Source: a virus. Taken from it: a DNA stretch of 44,607 nucleotides. Every line of letters begins with the position of its first letter. Position 1 is the stretch's first letter. The notes beneath the pieces were generated by a model. That model was not told the DNA's origin and ran no database searches. It was given only the letters and a program-made list of their open reading frames with translations. Location of the stretch: positions 1 to 44,607 of IMG/VR virus record IMGVR_UViG_3300044843_000293; one strand, written 5' to 3'. A program made the translations under genes and the position numbers. This document shows positions 27,582-36,791 of the stretch, one piece after another.

Positions 27582-29416
27582 ATCAATCAAAAGTAGATCG
27601 TGCGCGCGCATGGCTTCGTAACACGCCAGGAGCCGTCTCAGGTCAGAATGGGCATGGAGCAACCTTCGCAGTAGCAACCTCGCTCATACACGGTTTTGAG
27701 CTGAATGCGGGGGATGCTGAAACGCTCATGCATGAGTACAACTCGAAATGCCTCCCACCGTGGAAGCCGCATGAACTGGCCCACAAGCTGAGCGAGGCTG
27801 CAAAAGTAGCGCACGACAGGCCGCGCGGATGGCTTCTGGAATCGCATCCCGGTATCGGCCAGGGTGGCACTCCCGTATCTCCAACCGGTAAGTTCGTGGT
27901 GCGTAAGATCCAAGCAATTCCGCAATCGGACTTTCGATTTTCAACCATAGATTTCTTAAAAGCCTGCTTCGAACCGGACGAAGTTGTCTGCATCTGCAAT
28001 GACATCGTAAGCGACGAGGAAGGTCGGACTCGACCAAACTCCAAAGGCACGTTCCTCAAGCGCGACGAATGGATTGAGAAGCATTTCACGCCGCCAATTA
28101 GTTCCATGTGGAACGGTCCTGACAGTCGTGGCGCATACGTCCGCGTAAACCCGTGCTTCGATGAGAGCGGTTCTGATTCCGGCGTAGCAGCATTCCGCCA
28201 TGTCCTGGTCGAGATGGACGAGAAGACCAAGGACGAGCAATGGACGATCCTCAAGGAGTCGAAGCTGCCGCTATCTGTCGTCATCGATTCCGGCGGTAAG
28301 AGCCTGCACGGCTGGGTGCGCGTCGATGCAGCGAACAAGGAGGAATGGAACGAGCGTCGTGATGTCGTTTATCGCCAGCTAGAGACGCTCGGCATCGATC
28401 CGAAGAACAAGAACGCGAGCAGGTTCAGCCGTCTTGCCGGTGTGATGCGCGATGGCAATGAGCAGAAGCTGTTGGCCATCAATGTGGGTTCTGTGAATTG
28501 GGATGCGTTCACGGACTATCTTGAGTCGCAGGACATGCCTCAGGAGTTCTCGCTCGATAGCATCATCGAGTACGACCCAAAGAATGATCCTGACAATCTG
28601 ATCGGAGACAGATGGCTACGTCGCGGTTCATCGCTTCTCTTCGTCGGCCAAAGTGGTTGCGGCAAAAGCTCAATGGCCGCGTATCAGGGGATGAAGTGGG
28701 CGTCCGGTGAAGCGTGGTTCGGTGTAAAGCCTGTTCGCGCGCTGAAGGTGGCCTACATTCAAGCTGAGAACGACATCGCCGATCAGCATGACGCGCTCAA
28801 AGGCGCTGCTCAGATGACGTTCGGAAAAGAGAACTGGGAGCGAGGATTGCGGAATGCGAACATGCTCTTCTTCCGCGAAACGGTTCGAACCGGGGCTGAC
28901 TTCGCCGTGATGTTGCGCCGCTTAGTCAGGAAGACTAAAGCCGATCTGGTCTACATCGATCCGCTGCTCTCCTACATGGGCGGCAATCCTGCGGACATTG
29001 AGGTATGCGCGAACTTCACGCGACATCTGCTCCAGCCGATTATGATGGAGACAGGCGTTGTCCTAGTACTCGTCCATCACTTCCCTAAGCCGAAGGGCAA
29101 GGACGACAAGCCGGAGAGCGTGGCAGATTTGGCCTACTCAGGATTCGGATCGTCGGATCTGACGAACTGGGCGAGAGAGGTGATTGTGATGAAGGAGGTT
29201 GGCTTCAACAATCCGCGCAAGTTCATGCTTGGCATGGCGAAACGGGCAGACCGTTCCGGCATGACAGACAAGGACGGAAAAGTCACCGGATCGATTATGA
29301 TCCAGCGTGGAACAGGCGGCGACATCTCATGGAACTACGCGGAGCCTGAGAAGTTCGTCGTTGATAAGGAGTCGGCGAAAAAGCCGTACTCCAAAGGACG
29401 ATATCCTAAGCGTTAG
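27578..29416 (+). CDS. primase-helicase with AEP-like and RepA/AAA_25-like domains
   Basis: This 612-aa protein has an N-terminal PriCT-like helical part (1-90), a middle region like archaeo-eukaryotic primases (FRHVLVEMDEKTKDEQ with acidic EMD at 211-213, LSVVIDSGGKSLHGWVRVDA, ASRFSRLAGVMR at 280-291), and a RepA-type ATPase with Walker A FVGQSGCGKSSM (GQSGCGKS 357-364), IQAENDIADQHDALKG, and Walker B KADLVYIDPLLSYMGG. It probably primes and unwinds phage DNA. No separate DNA polymerase is recognised in the window. The stop overlaps the end of the convergent minus-strand gene by 11 bases. Confidence 0.75.
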   Translation: MNQSKVDRARAWLRNTPGAVSGQNGHGATFAVATSLIHGFELNAGDAETLMHEYNSKCLPPWKPHELAHKLSEAAKVAHDRPRGWLLESHPGIGQGGTPVSPTGKFVVRKIQAIPQSDFRFSTIDFLKACFEPDEVVCICNDIVSDEEGRTRPNSKGTFLKRDEWIEKHFTPPISSMWNGPDSRGAYVRVNPCFDESGSDSGVAAFRHVLVEMDEKTKDEQWTILKESKLPLSVVIDSGGKSLHGWVRVDAANKEEWNERRDVVYRQLETLGIDPKNKNASRFSRLAGVMRDGNEQKLLAINVGSVNWDAFTDYLESQDMPQEFSLDSIIEYDPKNDPDNLIGDRWLRRGSSLLFVGQSGCGKSSMAAYQGMKWASGEAWFGVKPVRALKVAYIQAENDIADQHDALKGAAQMTFGKENWERGLRNANMLFFRETVRTGADFAVMLRRLVRKTKADLVYIDPLLSYMGGNPADIEVCANFTRHLLQPIMMETGVVLVLVHHFPKPKGKDDKPESVADLAYSGFGSSDLTNWAREVIVMKEVGFNNPRKFMLGMAKRADRSGMTDKDGKVTGSIMIQRGTGGDISWNYAEPEKFVVDKESAKKPYSKGRYPKR

Positions 29417-29594
29417 CCTTCTCACGCATGGCGCGGCGACGGCCTTTCGCAGCGAGCGATTGGAACTTCGCCTTGCCGTATTTTTTGCGGCCAATGGCTG
29501 CACTTAATGCAGCAGGATCTTTCACACCCTTCTTCTCAAGCTGACCAACGAGTTTCTCGTAACGTCCGCCACCGCCAAGTTTCATCTTGTCCAT
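29406..29594 (-). CDS. 62-aa basic small protein, function unknown
   Basis: It is very basic: GGGGRYEKLVGQLEKKGVK, DPAALSAAIGRKKYGKAKFQ and KGRRRAMREKANA. It may bind DNA or occur as a small head protein. It is the last gene of the large minus-strand structural block and overlaps the end of the primase-helicase gene by 11 bases; no terminator is seen between them. Function is unknown. Confidence 0.6.
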   Translation of the reverse strand: MDKMKLGGGGRYEKLVGQLEKKGVKDPAALSAAIGRKKYGKAKFQSLAAKGRRRAMREKANA

Positions 29595-29598
29595 AAAT

Positions 29599-29913
29599 TC
29601 AAATAGGGTTTGAGGTTAAAACCGACAGAACAATCGCCAGAATCCAAGCGGCGCAGGACCAAAATTTAGGCGTCGTCTTGTCCTTCGCACTGGCGCAGTT
29701 ATGCCGCGCGCGGAAATTCTTACGACGCTCAGGATTGTCGCGTTTGATTTCCATGTTCGGATCGCCGAACCGAACGATGACAACCTTGCCAGCCGGATTC
29801 TTGACGTACACCGCACTCTTCTTCCGCTCGCCAGGAGTGTAGAACGGCTTGTTGAGTGTCACCTTCTTGCCCTGATAGGTGCTTCTACCTTTTTTGGAGA
29901 GGGAGGTTTTCAT
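29599..29913 (-). CDS. phage structural-block protein with GDPNMEIKRDNPERR domain
   Basis: This 104-aa protein starts on the previous stop (ATGA). The central VVIVRFGDPNMEIKRDNPER followed by RKNFRARHNCAS matches a small domain I recall from environmental phage structural genes (DUF6321-like). The C-terminus has an FWSCAAWILAIVLSVLTS hydrophobic helix, possibly a membrane segment. Its role in the head or in maturation is not known to me. Confidence 0.65.
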   Translation of the reverse strand: MKTSLSKKGRSTYQGKKVTLNKPFYTPGERKKSAVYVKNPAGKVVIVRFGDPNMEIKRDNPERRKNFRARHNCASAKDKTTPKFWSCAAWILAIVLSVLTSNPI

Positions 29914-32885
29914 CGTTCAAGGTTCTGAAGTTCATCGATGTCTGGAGCATCTTCGCCCTCAGTGACAGCAATCGCTGCGGCTGTTCCACGAAGAACAGCA
30001 TTCAACTCATCCTTCGAGAACCTGCCAATCGGCTTCATCGCAAGCTCTCTCAACTGGGGCGTCGAAAGAACGTGAGCCGCTATCTTGTACCTCACGCCGG
30101 GAGTTAACTTGGCAACTCGCACAGCCTGATTTGCCACCCCAATAGGTCCAACCCTTGCAAAACCTCCAAGAGCTTCACCAGTTGCAGCGCCAAGTCCCCT
30201 AATGACCGCCTCTGCAAATGGGTCGTTAGAAGCCACTGGAGTCTTTAGTTTTTCAAGGCGAGCAACATTTTCCAAAACAGCCTTAAGTTTAGAAACTTTT
30301 CCGGTTCCAAGAATTGCGTCAGCATAGTTTCTAGTTTTGCTTGCTTTTCCGACAATCGACTCCCCAGTAAGTTCAGACGCCAACTGCTTTGAATTTAGAA
30401 CACCCGATTCAGAATACTTCCTGATCAAGTCGTCAACATATTGAAACTGAAGTTGCTCGACGAGCATCGGGCTTTCACGACCAATCATGTCGAGGGCAGC
30501 ACGGCTTTGTTCAGGGGTGTATGTTTCATCAACAATTCCGCTAATGAATTTTTTTGGATTCTGAGAAACAATGTCCGTCACATCGCTGGAAGACGCTTTC
30601 TTTAGCGCACCAAGAATTGTTCCCCGCAATTGCTTTTCCATCTCCGCCTTCTTTTTTATGGCATCAGCGATGGTATCCATGATTGTCAAATCCCTTCTTC
30701 CAACTGCGTCAGACAAAAGTTTTGCGTCAACCGTGAGACTTGAAATTATTTTGTTAGGATCAAGACCCGCTAGCGCGGATTGCTTTTTTGCCAACTTCGC
30801 AATTTCTTTCGCATTGGGGAAGAATTGGCTTTGGATTTCAGGCGCAAGTCCGTTGATGTAGTTGACGACTTTTGAAACCGAAATCTCGCCTGTAACCGGA
30901 TCAAGGCCAGACTTTGCGGCCTGATTGAAGAGATATTCTTTCGCGGCAGAATCGATTGCTGTAGCGTCTTCAGGTCGAGCTGCACTCTTAATAGACTCCA
31001 GAAAAGTCGGAGCATCGGCAGACTCTAAATTCCTAGCGATTGACGCAGGTCCAGCGCCACCTTCTGCGCCAACATTTTTAATAATTGACTGAACCTGTTT
31101 TCCTAAAAAATTATCCGCGTTTTCTCGGTGAAACTTGTTGGCATTTTGAAACTGCGTTTTGAACTCCTTGTCTGCCACTCCGTCAACCGCAGCCTCGATA
31201 TCTTTAGTGAAAGCATTATACAGTTGTTTTTTTGCTCGGTCGGAAATTCCAGGCAAGATGGAATCGTTTCCGATAGAGTCACCGATGATAGTCCTGTATT
31301 TTCTCATGGCATCAATTGACTGCTCTGGGGCCATGTTCCCAATTGCTGCTACATACTTTTGAGTTTCAGCGGGATATGTGGACGGTATACCCTGTGTTGT
31401 TACAGTTGAAGGCTTGCTAACAACTTTTCTTCCAAATTGATCGACAATAAGTGACGACTCTTCTGGTGTCGTCCTCAAAGATTGAATTGCCTCTGCGTCA
31501 ATATCGTTGGCCCACTCAACAATGTTTGATGTTTTTGATTTTAACTGCTGATAAGTTGGGTTTGCTCTAAGACCGTTAAAGTTTTTGGCGTCTGTTTGTT
31601 TGAAAAAATTATATCCAGCCTGCTCAACATTTCGAAAAATGTTCCCAAGAAACGATGGTGTTGATGCGGTTCCAGGAATCAGCGCATTTGCTTGGTTCTG
31701 AACATCAATCAAACCTTTGTCGATTGAAGGCTTCAACTGCGCTGAAAGCGTTCCGATTGCGTCTTCGTAAGGCTTAGAAACGGCTCCAAGTCGCCCCCTC
31801 AAAATATCGACAGCACTCTTTGCCAGCTCGTCGGTTGTGATTCCAGTGTTCTTTCCGCCAAGCTCGGTGGCATTCAGGACGATCAGCCTCTTAAGGCTTT
31901 CCATGTGTTGAGGTGTCACCTCTGCACCAACTGGGGCGTTCTTGATTGCTTCGACAAGTCCCGGCTCGCCAATTGCCTCAGCAACACCGAGTGGAACTCT
32001 TACGCCAGTAGAAGACTCAATGGTGTCCCGAATCTGCGAAGTCTCCAGAGAGCCAACGCGAGGAGCGTAGCGAGGTCGAAAAAACGTCGTTGCTGCACCC
32101 CTAAATCCACCTCCAGTAAGAAACTCCTTTGCAGCGATTGCAGGCTTAACAAACTGCCTAGCCCCAGCGGCGAGAACGGGAACGCCCACCTCACTGATAA
32201 GTGGGCCAAGAGCTGTTCCAGCCAGAATGTTTTCGCCGAGCGTTTCAGCAGCTTTTCCGTATTCTCCGCGAGCAAGTTCAGGCAACGCTTCTACCGCTCC
32301 AGTTGCAGTGCCACCCGCTCCACCTCCAAGTGCTTGAGCGCCTGAACGCTCAAGAAATTGACCAGTGCGAGCCAGCCGTGTAGCTCCTCCCGCTGCGGTC
32401 ATTCCAGCGGCAACCTCTGGAACCGCTGCGGCAAGAAGTTCAGGGGCAACTATTCCAGCTCCAGTAGCGGCCTGAAATCTTGCTGCCTGACGAAACTTTT
32501 GACCTTCGGGGGTTTCAGCTCCAGCAACAGGCGCGCGAAGAACTTCACCCCCAGCAAGTCCAGCACCTCCCGCTCCGAGTCCGCTGAACGCCTCCTTTAG
32601 CGTTCCAAGAAAACCCTCTTGCTTTCCAACATCCTTCGCATCCTGAACCGCTTGTTCGAGCTGTTGAGGAGAACCAACCTGAGCTTGAACCTGAGCAGGA
32701 GTTAGCGCGGAGACTTGGCCAGCCTCCTCACGCCGACGCATCTCAGCGATGGTGGCTGGACCTGATGGCTGCGCCGATCCACGCAACGCAGACAGAACAT
32801 CGGATTCAGTCGGCTGCGAGTCGGACTCCAAAACAACGCGCTTGCGAACGCCGTTGTCGTTAACCGTTACAGCAAATTTTGGCAT
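29910..32885 (-). CDS. large internal virion protein (DNA ejection-type)
   Basis: This 991-aa protein has a short beta-rich N-terminus (FAVTVNDNGVRKRVVLESDS), then Gly/Ala-rich segments (about 95-250) such as GAGGAGLAGGEVLRAPVAG and AATGAGIVAPELLAAAV that could form membrane-active helices. The remaining residues are helical and charged. No lysozyme motif or transglycosylase Glu is obvious. In short-tailed phages such large proteins are packed in the head core and ejected to make a channel through the cell envelope. It lies next to other helical virion proteins; tape-measure activity is an alternative. Confidence 0.65.
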   Translation of the reverse strand: MPKFAVTVNDNGVRKRVVLESDSQPTESDVLSALRGSAQPSGPATIAEMRRREEAGQVSALTPAQVQAQVGSPQQLEQAVQDAKDVGKQEGFLGTLKEAFSGLGAGGAGLAGGEVLRAPVAGAETPEGQKFRQAARFQAATGAGIVAPELLAAAVPEVAAGMTAAGGATRLARTGQFLERSGAQALGGGAGGTATGAVEALPELARGEYGKAAETLGENILAGTALGPLISEVGVPVLAAGARQFVKPAIAAKEFLTGGGFRGAATTFFRPRYAPRVGSLETSQIRDTIESSTGVRVPLGVAEAIGEPGLVEAIKNAPVGAEVTPQHMESLKRLIVLNATELGGKNTGITTDELAKSAVDILRGRLGAVSKPYEDAIGTLSAQLKPSIDKGLIDVQNQANALIPGTASTPSFLGNIFRNVEQAGYNFFKQTDAKNFNGLRANPTYQQLKSKTSNIVEWANDIDAEAIQSLRTTPEESSLIVDQFGRKVVSKPSTVTTQGIPSTYPAETQKYVAAIGNMAPEQSIDAMRKYRTIIGDSIGNDSILPGISDRAKKQLYNAFTKDIEAAVDGVADKEFKTQFQNANKFHRENADNFLGKQVQSIIKNVGAEGGAGPASIARNLESADAPTFLESIKSAARPEDATAIDSAAKEYLFNQAAKSGLDPVTGEISVSKVVNYINGLAPEIQSQFFPNAKEIAKLAKKQSALAGLDPNKIISSLTVDAKLLSDAVGRRDLTIMDTIADAIKKKAEMEKQLRGTILGALKKASSSDVTDIVSQNPKKFISGIVDETYTPEQSRAALDMIGRESPMLVEQLQFQYVDDLIRKYSESGVLNSKQLASELTGESIVGKASKTRNYADAILGTGKVSKLKAVLENVARLEKLKTPVASNDPFAEAVIRGLGAATGEALGGFARVGPIGVANQAVRVAKLTPGVRYKIAAHVLSTPQLRELAMKPIGRFSKDELNAVLRGTAAAIAVTEGEDAPDIDELQNLER

Positions 32886-32891
32886 AGGTTA

Positions 32892-34226
32892 TTACGGTAT
32901 GACTTCAACGGATTCAATCTTGATGCCACCAGACGAAGGTGCGGCAGTGGTGGATTGCTGCTGACCAAACGGAGTCAGAGGAAGCTTGTAACGACCAACA
33001 AGATCGTTAGCCAACTTCACTTGCTCACGGGTAATTTTGTACCTCGTCTTAAACGAATCAATCGTGTTCCACAAATCTTCCGCCGCAAAATTGGCGAAGT
33101 TGTTAACATCGTTGGCGAAGTTGTTGCTCTTAATGTCGCCGATAGCTTTTTTGAGTCGGGTTCCTTCAGACTGAGTGACTGCTTTTCCTGAAGTAGCGAA
33201 TGCTTCTTCGTTAAAAACCTTTTGAAACCTTTGAAGAAGTCCATAGGCATTCTTCTCCTCATCAGTCTTAGCCTCCTTTGTTTTTCTGAGAAGCTCCTCA
33301 AGATTTCCGTCAATAATGCCGACGTACTTTTGAATTTTTCCTTTTCCGTACGTTTGTTCGAACTTGTTCAGCTCATCGATGAGTTTTGAAGAGTTTCTCG
33401 CCGTAAGTTCGTCACCTCGAATCTGACGTCCATCTTCTTGCTGAGGGTATTTCCAATCATTTTGCATCACATTGTTTTTGATTCCTGAAGCAGTGCGAGC
33501 ATCGGGTGTCCCAAACAGCTCTTGCCAATCCGCCACGGCATCATTTGCAATGGTTATTTTCATGCTGTCAGAAGGATTGATACGCCCCGCTCGACGAGCC
33601 TCGACATTGGTACGAGCAGTTTTAATCCGTTCCTGAAGAGGAATTTTTTTATCCAACAGAAAAACCTCTTCTGACATTTCTGTGCCAAGGTCTTTGATTG
33701 TCTGCCTTTCCTTCATCTGCTCCCTGATGACAGGAAGATTCGTCCGGTAAACCTCTTCGTTAATTTGGCCGGTCTGAGGGTCGAAAACGTCGATACCTTG
33801 TTTCTGCATCTCCTCGATGCTGTCTGCTCTAAGTTTATCGAACTGTTCGCGAGCCTTGATGATTTTCGCTCGCGGAGAATACTGCTGAAGACCTTGATAG
33901 GCTCTAGTCGCCTCCTGATTGAAAACCTTTGACCTGAAGCGAGGAAGCGCAGGCATTGGAGACTTCAGCTCAGGATCGTTGAAATAGGTTCCAACATCCT
34001 CGTTGAACTTCTGAAACGTGTCGTACTCCGCAGCTTGAGCCTCCTGCTCCGCCAACGCCTGAGCATAAGCATTCGACTGAATCTTGTTCTGAAGATCGTA
34101 CTGCCGTTGCTGCATGACCTGCTGGGCAGCGTTCATCTGCAACTGCTCCATCATCCGCTGCTGCGTCTGCGCGCGGTCGAACAGCGATGCGCCTAGCTGA
34201 AACGCTTGAAGAGATTGGTCGGCCAT
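32892..34226 (-). CDS. helical internal virion protein
   Basis: This 444-aa protein is almost wholly helical, with a Gln/Met/Ala-rich N-terminus (DRAQTQQRMMEQLQMNAAQQ, VMQQRQYDLQNKIQ). It continues with charged coiled-coil-like segments and ends in TTAAPSSGGIKIESVEVIP. It follows a 290-aa virion protein by 5 bases and precedes the 991-aa protein by 6. This composition and position fit internal core proteins of short-tailed phages that enter the host with the DNA. Confidence 0.6.
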   Translation of the reverse strand: MADQSLQAFQLGASLFDRAQTQQRMMEQLQMNAAQQVMQQRQYDLQNKIQSNAYAQALAEQEAQAAEYDTFQKFNEDVGTYFNDPELKSPMPALPRFRSKVFNQEATRAYQGLQQYSPRAKIIKAREQFDKLRADSIEEMQKQGIDVFDPQTGQINEEVYRTNLPVIREQMKERQTIKDLGTEMSEEVFLLDKKIPLQERIKTARTNVEARRAGRINPSDSMKITIANDAVADWQELFGTPDARTASGIKNNVMQNDWKYPQQEDGRQIRGDELTARNSSKLIDELNKFEQTYGKGKIQKYVGIIDGNLEELLRKTKEAKTDEEKNAYGLLQRFQKVFNEEAFATSGKAVTQSEGTRLKKAIGDIKSNNFANDVNNFANFAAEDLWNTIDSFKTRYKITREQVKLANDLVGRYKLPLTPFGQQQSTTAAPSSGGIKIESVEVIP

Positions 34227-34231
34227 AAGAT

Positions 34232-35104
34232 TTAGAGTCCGAAATTGGACGAGCTGTATTCAGGGAATAGGCTGGTAGATTGCGGCCCTATTTCAGAGGT
34301 ATTTGTTCTCGGGAAAGAATAAAGCTCAGGATCGTTCTGGGGATTGTAAGACGATGGCGGTCGATATCCTCCTGGCAGTTGAGACATCAACGCACTCGAA
34401 ATTCCATATTGCGACAGCGCACCGCCAACCTGACCACCAAATCCAGTGACAGCACTCTGCAACGCTTGCTGCATCGGAGAAGCGGAAGCAGCGGCCTGAG
34501 CGGCTTGCAAATCGCGTCCATACTGAAGCTGTTGCTGTTGCTGCATAAATCCAATCCGCTGAGACGGAGTGATAAACATGCTACTCACCGAGAATGGCTG
34601 AACCATTCCAACAGACCGCTGCTGCTGAATGAAACTCTGAGCTTGAGCCAGACCCTGATTCTGAAGCTGCATCCCAGTCAACCCCAAGTCGCGAGCGGTT
34701 AGCGCACGACCGAATCCAGATGCGCCGCCAAATCCTCCAGACAAAGCTCGTCCAGCGGCAGAGCGTTGAACCTGAGCAGAAACCTCTGGTGAGATTTCGC
34801 CTCGCAAGGCCGACCCAATGTTCTTGCCAGCCTGCTGAATCAACTGGTCATAGCCTGGAATCGCGCGACGAAGCTGCGCCTCAAGCTGAGACTGCTCAGC
34901 GGCGGTCGTCTTGGTGGCCAACTCAGTTGCAGGCTCAAGCGATGCGATATTCTGCTGAATCGCCTTTTGCTGTTCTCCAGCAAAATCAATCGGCTTCAAT
35001 TCTGGAACCTTTGGCTTCTTTCCGCCAAAAAGCCCACCAAGCAGGCTTCCCGCTGCGGAAATTCCTGCTCCACCCAAAATTGAACCTACAAGTCCTATTG
35101 CCAT
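34232..35104 (-). CDS. internal virion/head-core protein
   Basis: This 290-aa protein starts with a Gly-rich hydrophobic helix (GLVGSILGGAGISAAGSLLG), then helical Gln-rich segments (FAGEQQKAIQQNIASLEPAT, LQNQGLAQAQSFIQQQRSVG, GFMQQQQQLQYGRDLQAAQA) and a Pro/Ser/Tyr-rich tail. The N-terminus may insert in a membrane. Similar proteins occur in environmental phages between the adaptor and ejection proteins. The start is preceded by AAAAGGATAATTT, a weak ribosome site. Confidence 0.6.
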   Translation of the reverse strand: MAIGLVGSILGGAGISAAGSLLGGLFGGKKPKVPELKPIDFAGEQQKAIQQNIASLEPATELATKTTAAEQSQLEAQLRRAIPGYDQLIQQAGKNIGSALRGEISPEVSAQVQRSAAGRALSGGFGGASGFGRALTARDLGLTGMQLQNQGLAQAQSFIQQQRSVGMVQPFSVSSMFITPSQRIGFMQQQQQLQYGRDLQAAQAAASASPMQQALQSAVTGFGGQVGGALSQYGISSALMSQLPGGYRPPSSYNPQNDPELYSFPRTNTSEIGPQSTSLFPEYSSSNFGL

Positions 35105-35120
35105 AAATTATCCTTTTGGT

Positions 35121-36092
35121 TCAGAACCATTGCGAGAATCCACCGCCATTCAATCCTACACCGACCATGCGTATCGTTGCGACAGCGTCGCCCAGATACT
35201 GCATCGTCTGCTCCTGCACAGCTTGAACCGCTTTGGCTTCGTAGGCCACTGCTTCCTGAATCAAATCGTTCTCTTCCTTTCGAATCGCCATGACCATCAG
35301 CTTGATGGCATCAGCGCACGGAGGAATAAGGTAGTCATTGACGCTCGTCGCGTTGATGTGGCGCATCTTCGCCATGACCGTCACCGGCTTATCCTCGTCG
35401 TTGTTACAACGATCTGTCAGGTAACTGCGACGATACTGCGGCAAAGTTTCATCAGGGTCGTAAACTGCCAGATCCGTTTCCAGAGCGGTCGTCGCATCGT
35501 ACTCGTACAAGCGGCTGACCGTGTTCGTGGCCTCACGAATGACGCCGGTCAGTTCGATAAATTTCTTGGTAGACTGAACGTACGGCAAAGCGAGCGTCAG
35601 CTTTTCTCCGTCAATCCACGCGCCACCGGACTGCGTTCGAATCCACTGACCGTTCTGATCGACACCTTGCAGCGTGATGGTTTTGCCGACATCCGAAGCG
35701 TCGCCAGGGTAGACTCGAAGATAGCTGTTAGTACCGCCAGACATGTCGCGGTAAGAAACCACAGTACCACGATCAATAAGCTGCTTCCCAACGCACACTT
35801 GATTGCCATTGAGAAGTCCATATCCGGTTTCCTGAAACTCGAACCATTGATTGCGAACCGTTCCGACTCCGCAGCAGTCAGCTACAGCCTCGATGGTTTC
35901 GATCTGTCGCGGCCAAGTGATGCAGCCACCTACGGTGTGAATCGTGAAGCGTCCGTACGCTCCAGCCCACAACCCCTTGTGTAGAAGCCTTCGACACGCC
36001 TGATTGATGTAATCATAAACGCGCTGATCATCGACACATGTGCCGATGACCCGAGCGATTGTGGAGCGAATGTCCTGAACGATTAGCTTCAT
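35121..36092 (-). CDS. head-tail adaptor / tail tubular protein A-like
   Basis: This 323-aa protein begins with a helical adaptor motif: LIVQDIRSTIARVIGTCVDD, DYINQACRRLLHKGLWAG. A beta-rich middle follows (RFTIHTVGGCITWPRQIETI, GKTITLQGVDQNGQWIRTQS), then an end helix ADAIKLMVMAIRKEENDLIQ. This is the layout of adaptor proteins that sit between portal and nozzle in short-tailed phages. It lies next to a fibre and the nozzle-like gene. Its start overlaps the previous stop by four bases. Confidence 0.65.
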   Translation of the reverse strand: MKLIVQDIRSTIARVIGTCVDDQRVYDYINQACRRLLHKGLWAGAYGRFTIHTVGGCITWPRQIETIEAVADCCGVGTVRNQWFEFQETGYGLLNGNQVCVGKQLIDRGTVVSYRDMSGGTNSYLRVYPGDASDVGKTITLQGVDQNGQWIRTQSGGAWIDGEKLTLALPYVQSTKKFIELTGVIREATNTVSRLYEYDATTALETDLAVYDPDETLPQYRRSYLTDRCNNDEDKPVTVMAKMRHINATSVNDYLIPPCADAIKLMVMAIRKEENDLIQEAVAYEAKAVQAVQEQTMQYLGDAVATIRMVGVGLNGGGFSQWF

Positions 36093-36790
36093 TTGGTGTA
36101 GTAGACTCGGCCAGTTCGCTTGATAAAGTAAACACCGTAAAACGGCGGCAGGTTGTTATGGGCCGCATCACCCCCAGTGGATGAGGTGGCTACATTCGCT
36201 GTAGTTCCATACTGAACACCGTTGGCTCCGCCGTTATTTGCATCCGCAGTTACAAGCGGGAAGAAGTTGTGAGCGTGGGCAGGCATCTCAGGAACTGTCA
36301 GCGTGTGCTTGTCCTCGCCGACAACAGAAGTTGTGGTGGTAGTTCCTTGAACAGAAACAGCGCCGCTTGCGGCAAAAGCACCAGCACCGACCGGGAATCG
36401 AGCGTCAAACGCGTTGTCAAGTTGCCACATCGAACCGGCGTAAGGATTGCCAGAGTAGACAGTTCCATCTCCGCCATCGTACGACAGCACATCAGTGCTT
36501 GTTCCAACAAAAATACGACGCTCAGAACTTCCAGCCGCAACCGGATTTTGGCGCGCCCAATATCCGCCGTTGAACACCCACCAATTCCCATTCTCATCCA
36601 ACCACGGATAAACCTGATTGTTCAGCGCAGGAGTCGTAGAACCAAAGTTGAAGAACGAGTTTCCAATCGCGCTGTTGAACGTCGCCTGAGTGCCTCCGAT
36701 GATATCGTTGGCCAACTGTTGGTAGTTGGACGGACAATAATTGTACGGAAGGCTTGGAGCTGTGAGCGTGATGAGCGTTAGATTTGCCAT
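36089..36790 (-). CDS. tail collar-type fibre protein
   Basis: This 233-aa protein ends with the phage collar/receptor-domain pattern: HTLTVPEMPAHAHNFFPLV, then GGDAAHNNLPPFYGVYFIKR, known from T4 gp12-like short fibres and related tail tips. The N-terminus has LPYNYCPSNYQQLANDIIGG, an attachment domain, and NENGNWWVFNGGYWARQN-like aromatics. It probably trimerises and binds the host surface. It lies between the nozzle and adaptor genes. Confidence 0.75.
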   Translation of the reverse strand: MANLTLITLTAPSLPYNYCPSNYQQLANDIIGGTQATFNSAIGNSFFNFGSTTPALNNQVYPWLDENGNWWVFNGGYWARQNPVAAGSSERRIFVGTSTDVLSYDGGDGTVYSGNPYAGSMWQLDNAFDARFPVGAGAFAASGAVSVQGTTTTTSVVGEDKHTLTVPEMPAHAHNFFPLVTADANNGGANGVQYGTTANVATSSTGGDAAHNNLPPFYGVYFIKRTGRVYYTK

Positions 36791-36791
36791 A

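Noticed and set aside
27638-28338. Minus-strand frames opposite the primase-helicase gene
   Set aside because: They are antisense shadows; the plus-strand frame has Walker motifs and a coupled start.
35130-35984. 284-codon plus-strand frame opposite the adaptor gene
   Set aside because: Shadow frame; the minus-strand adaptor fits its neighbours and has coupled starts.
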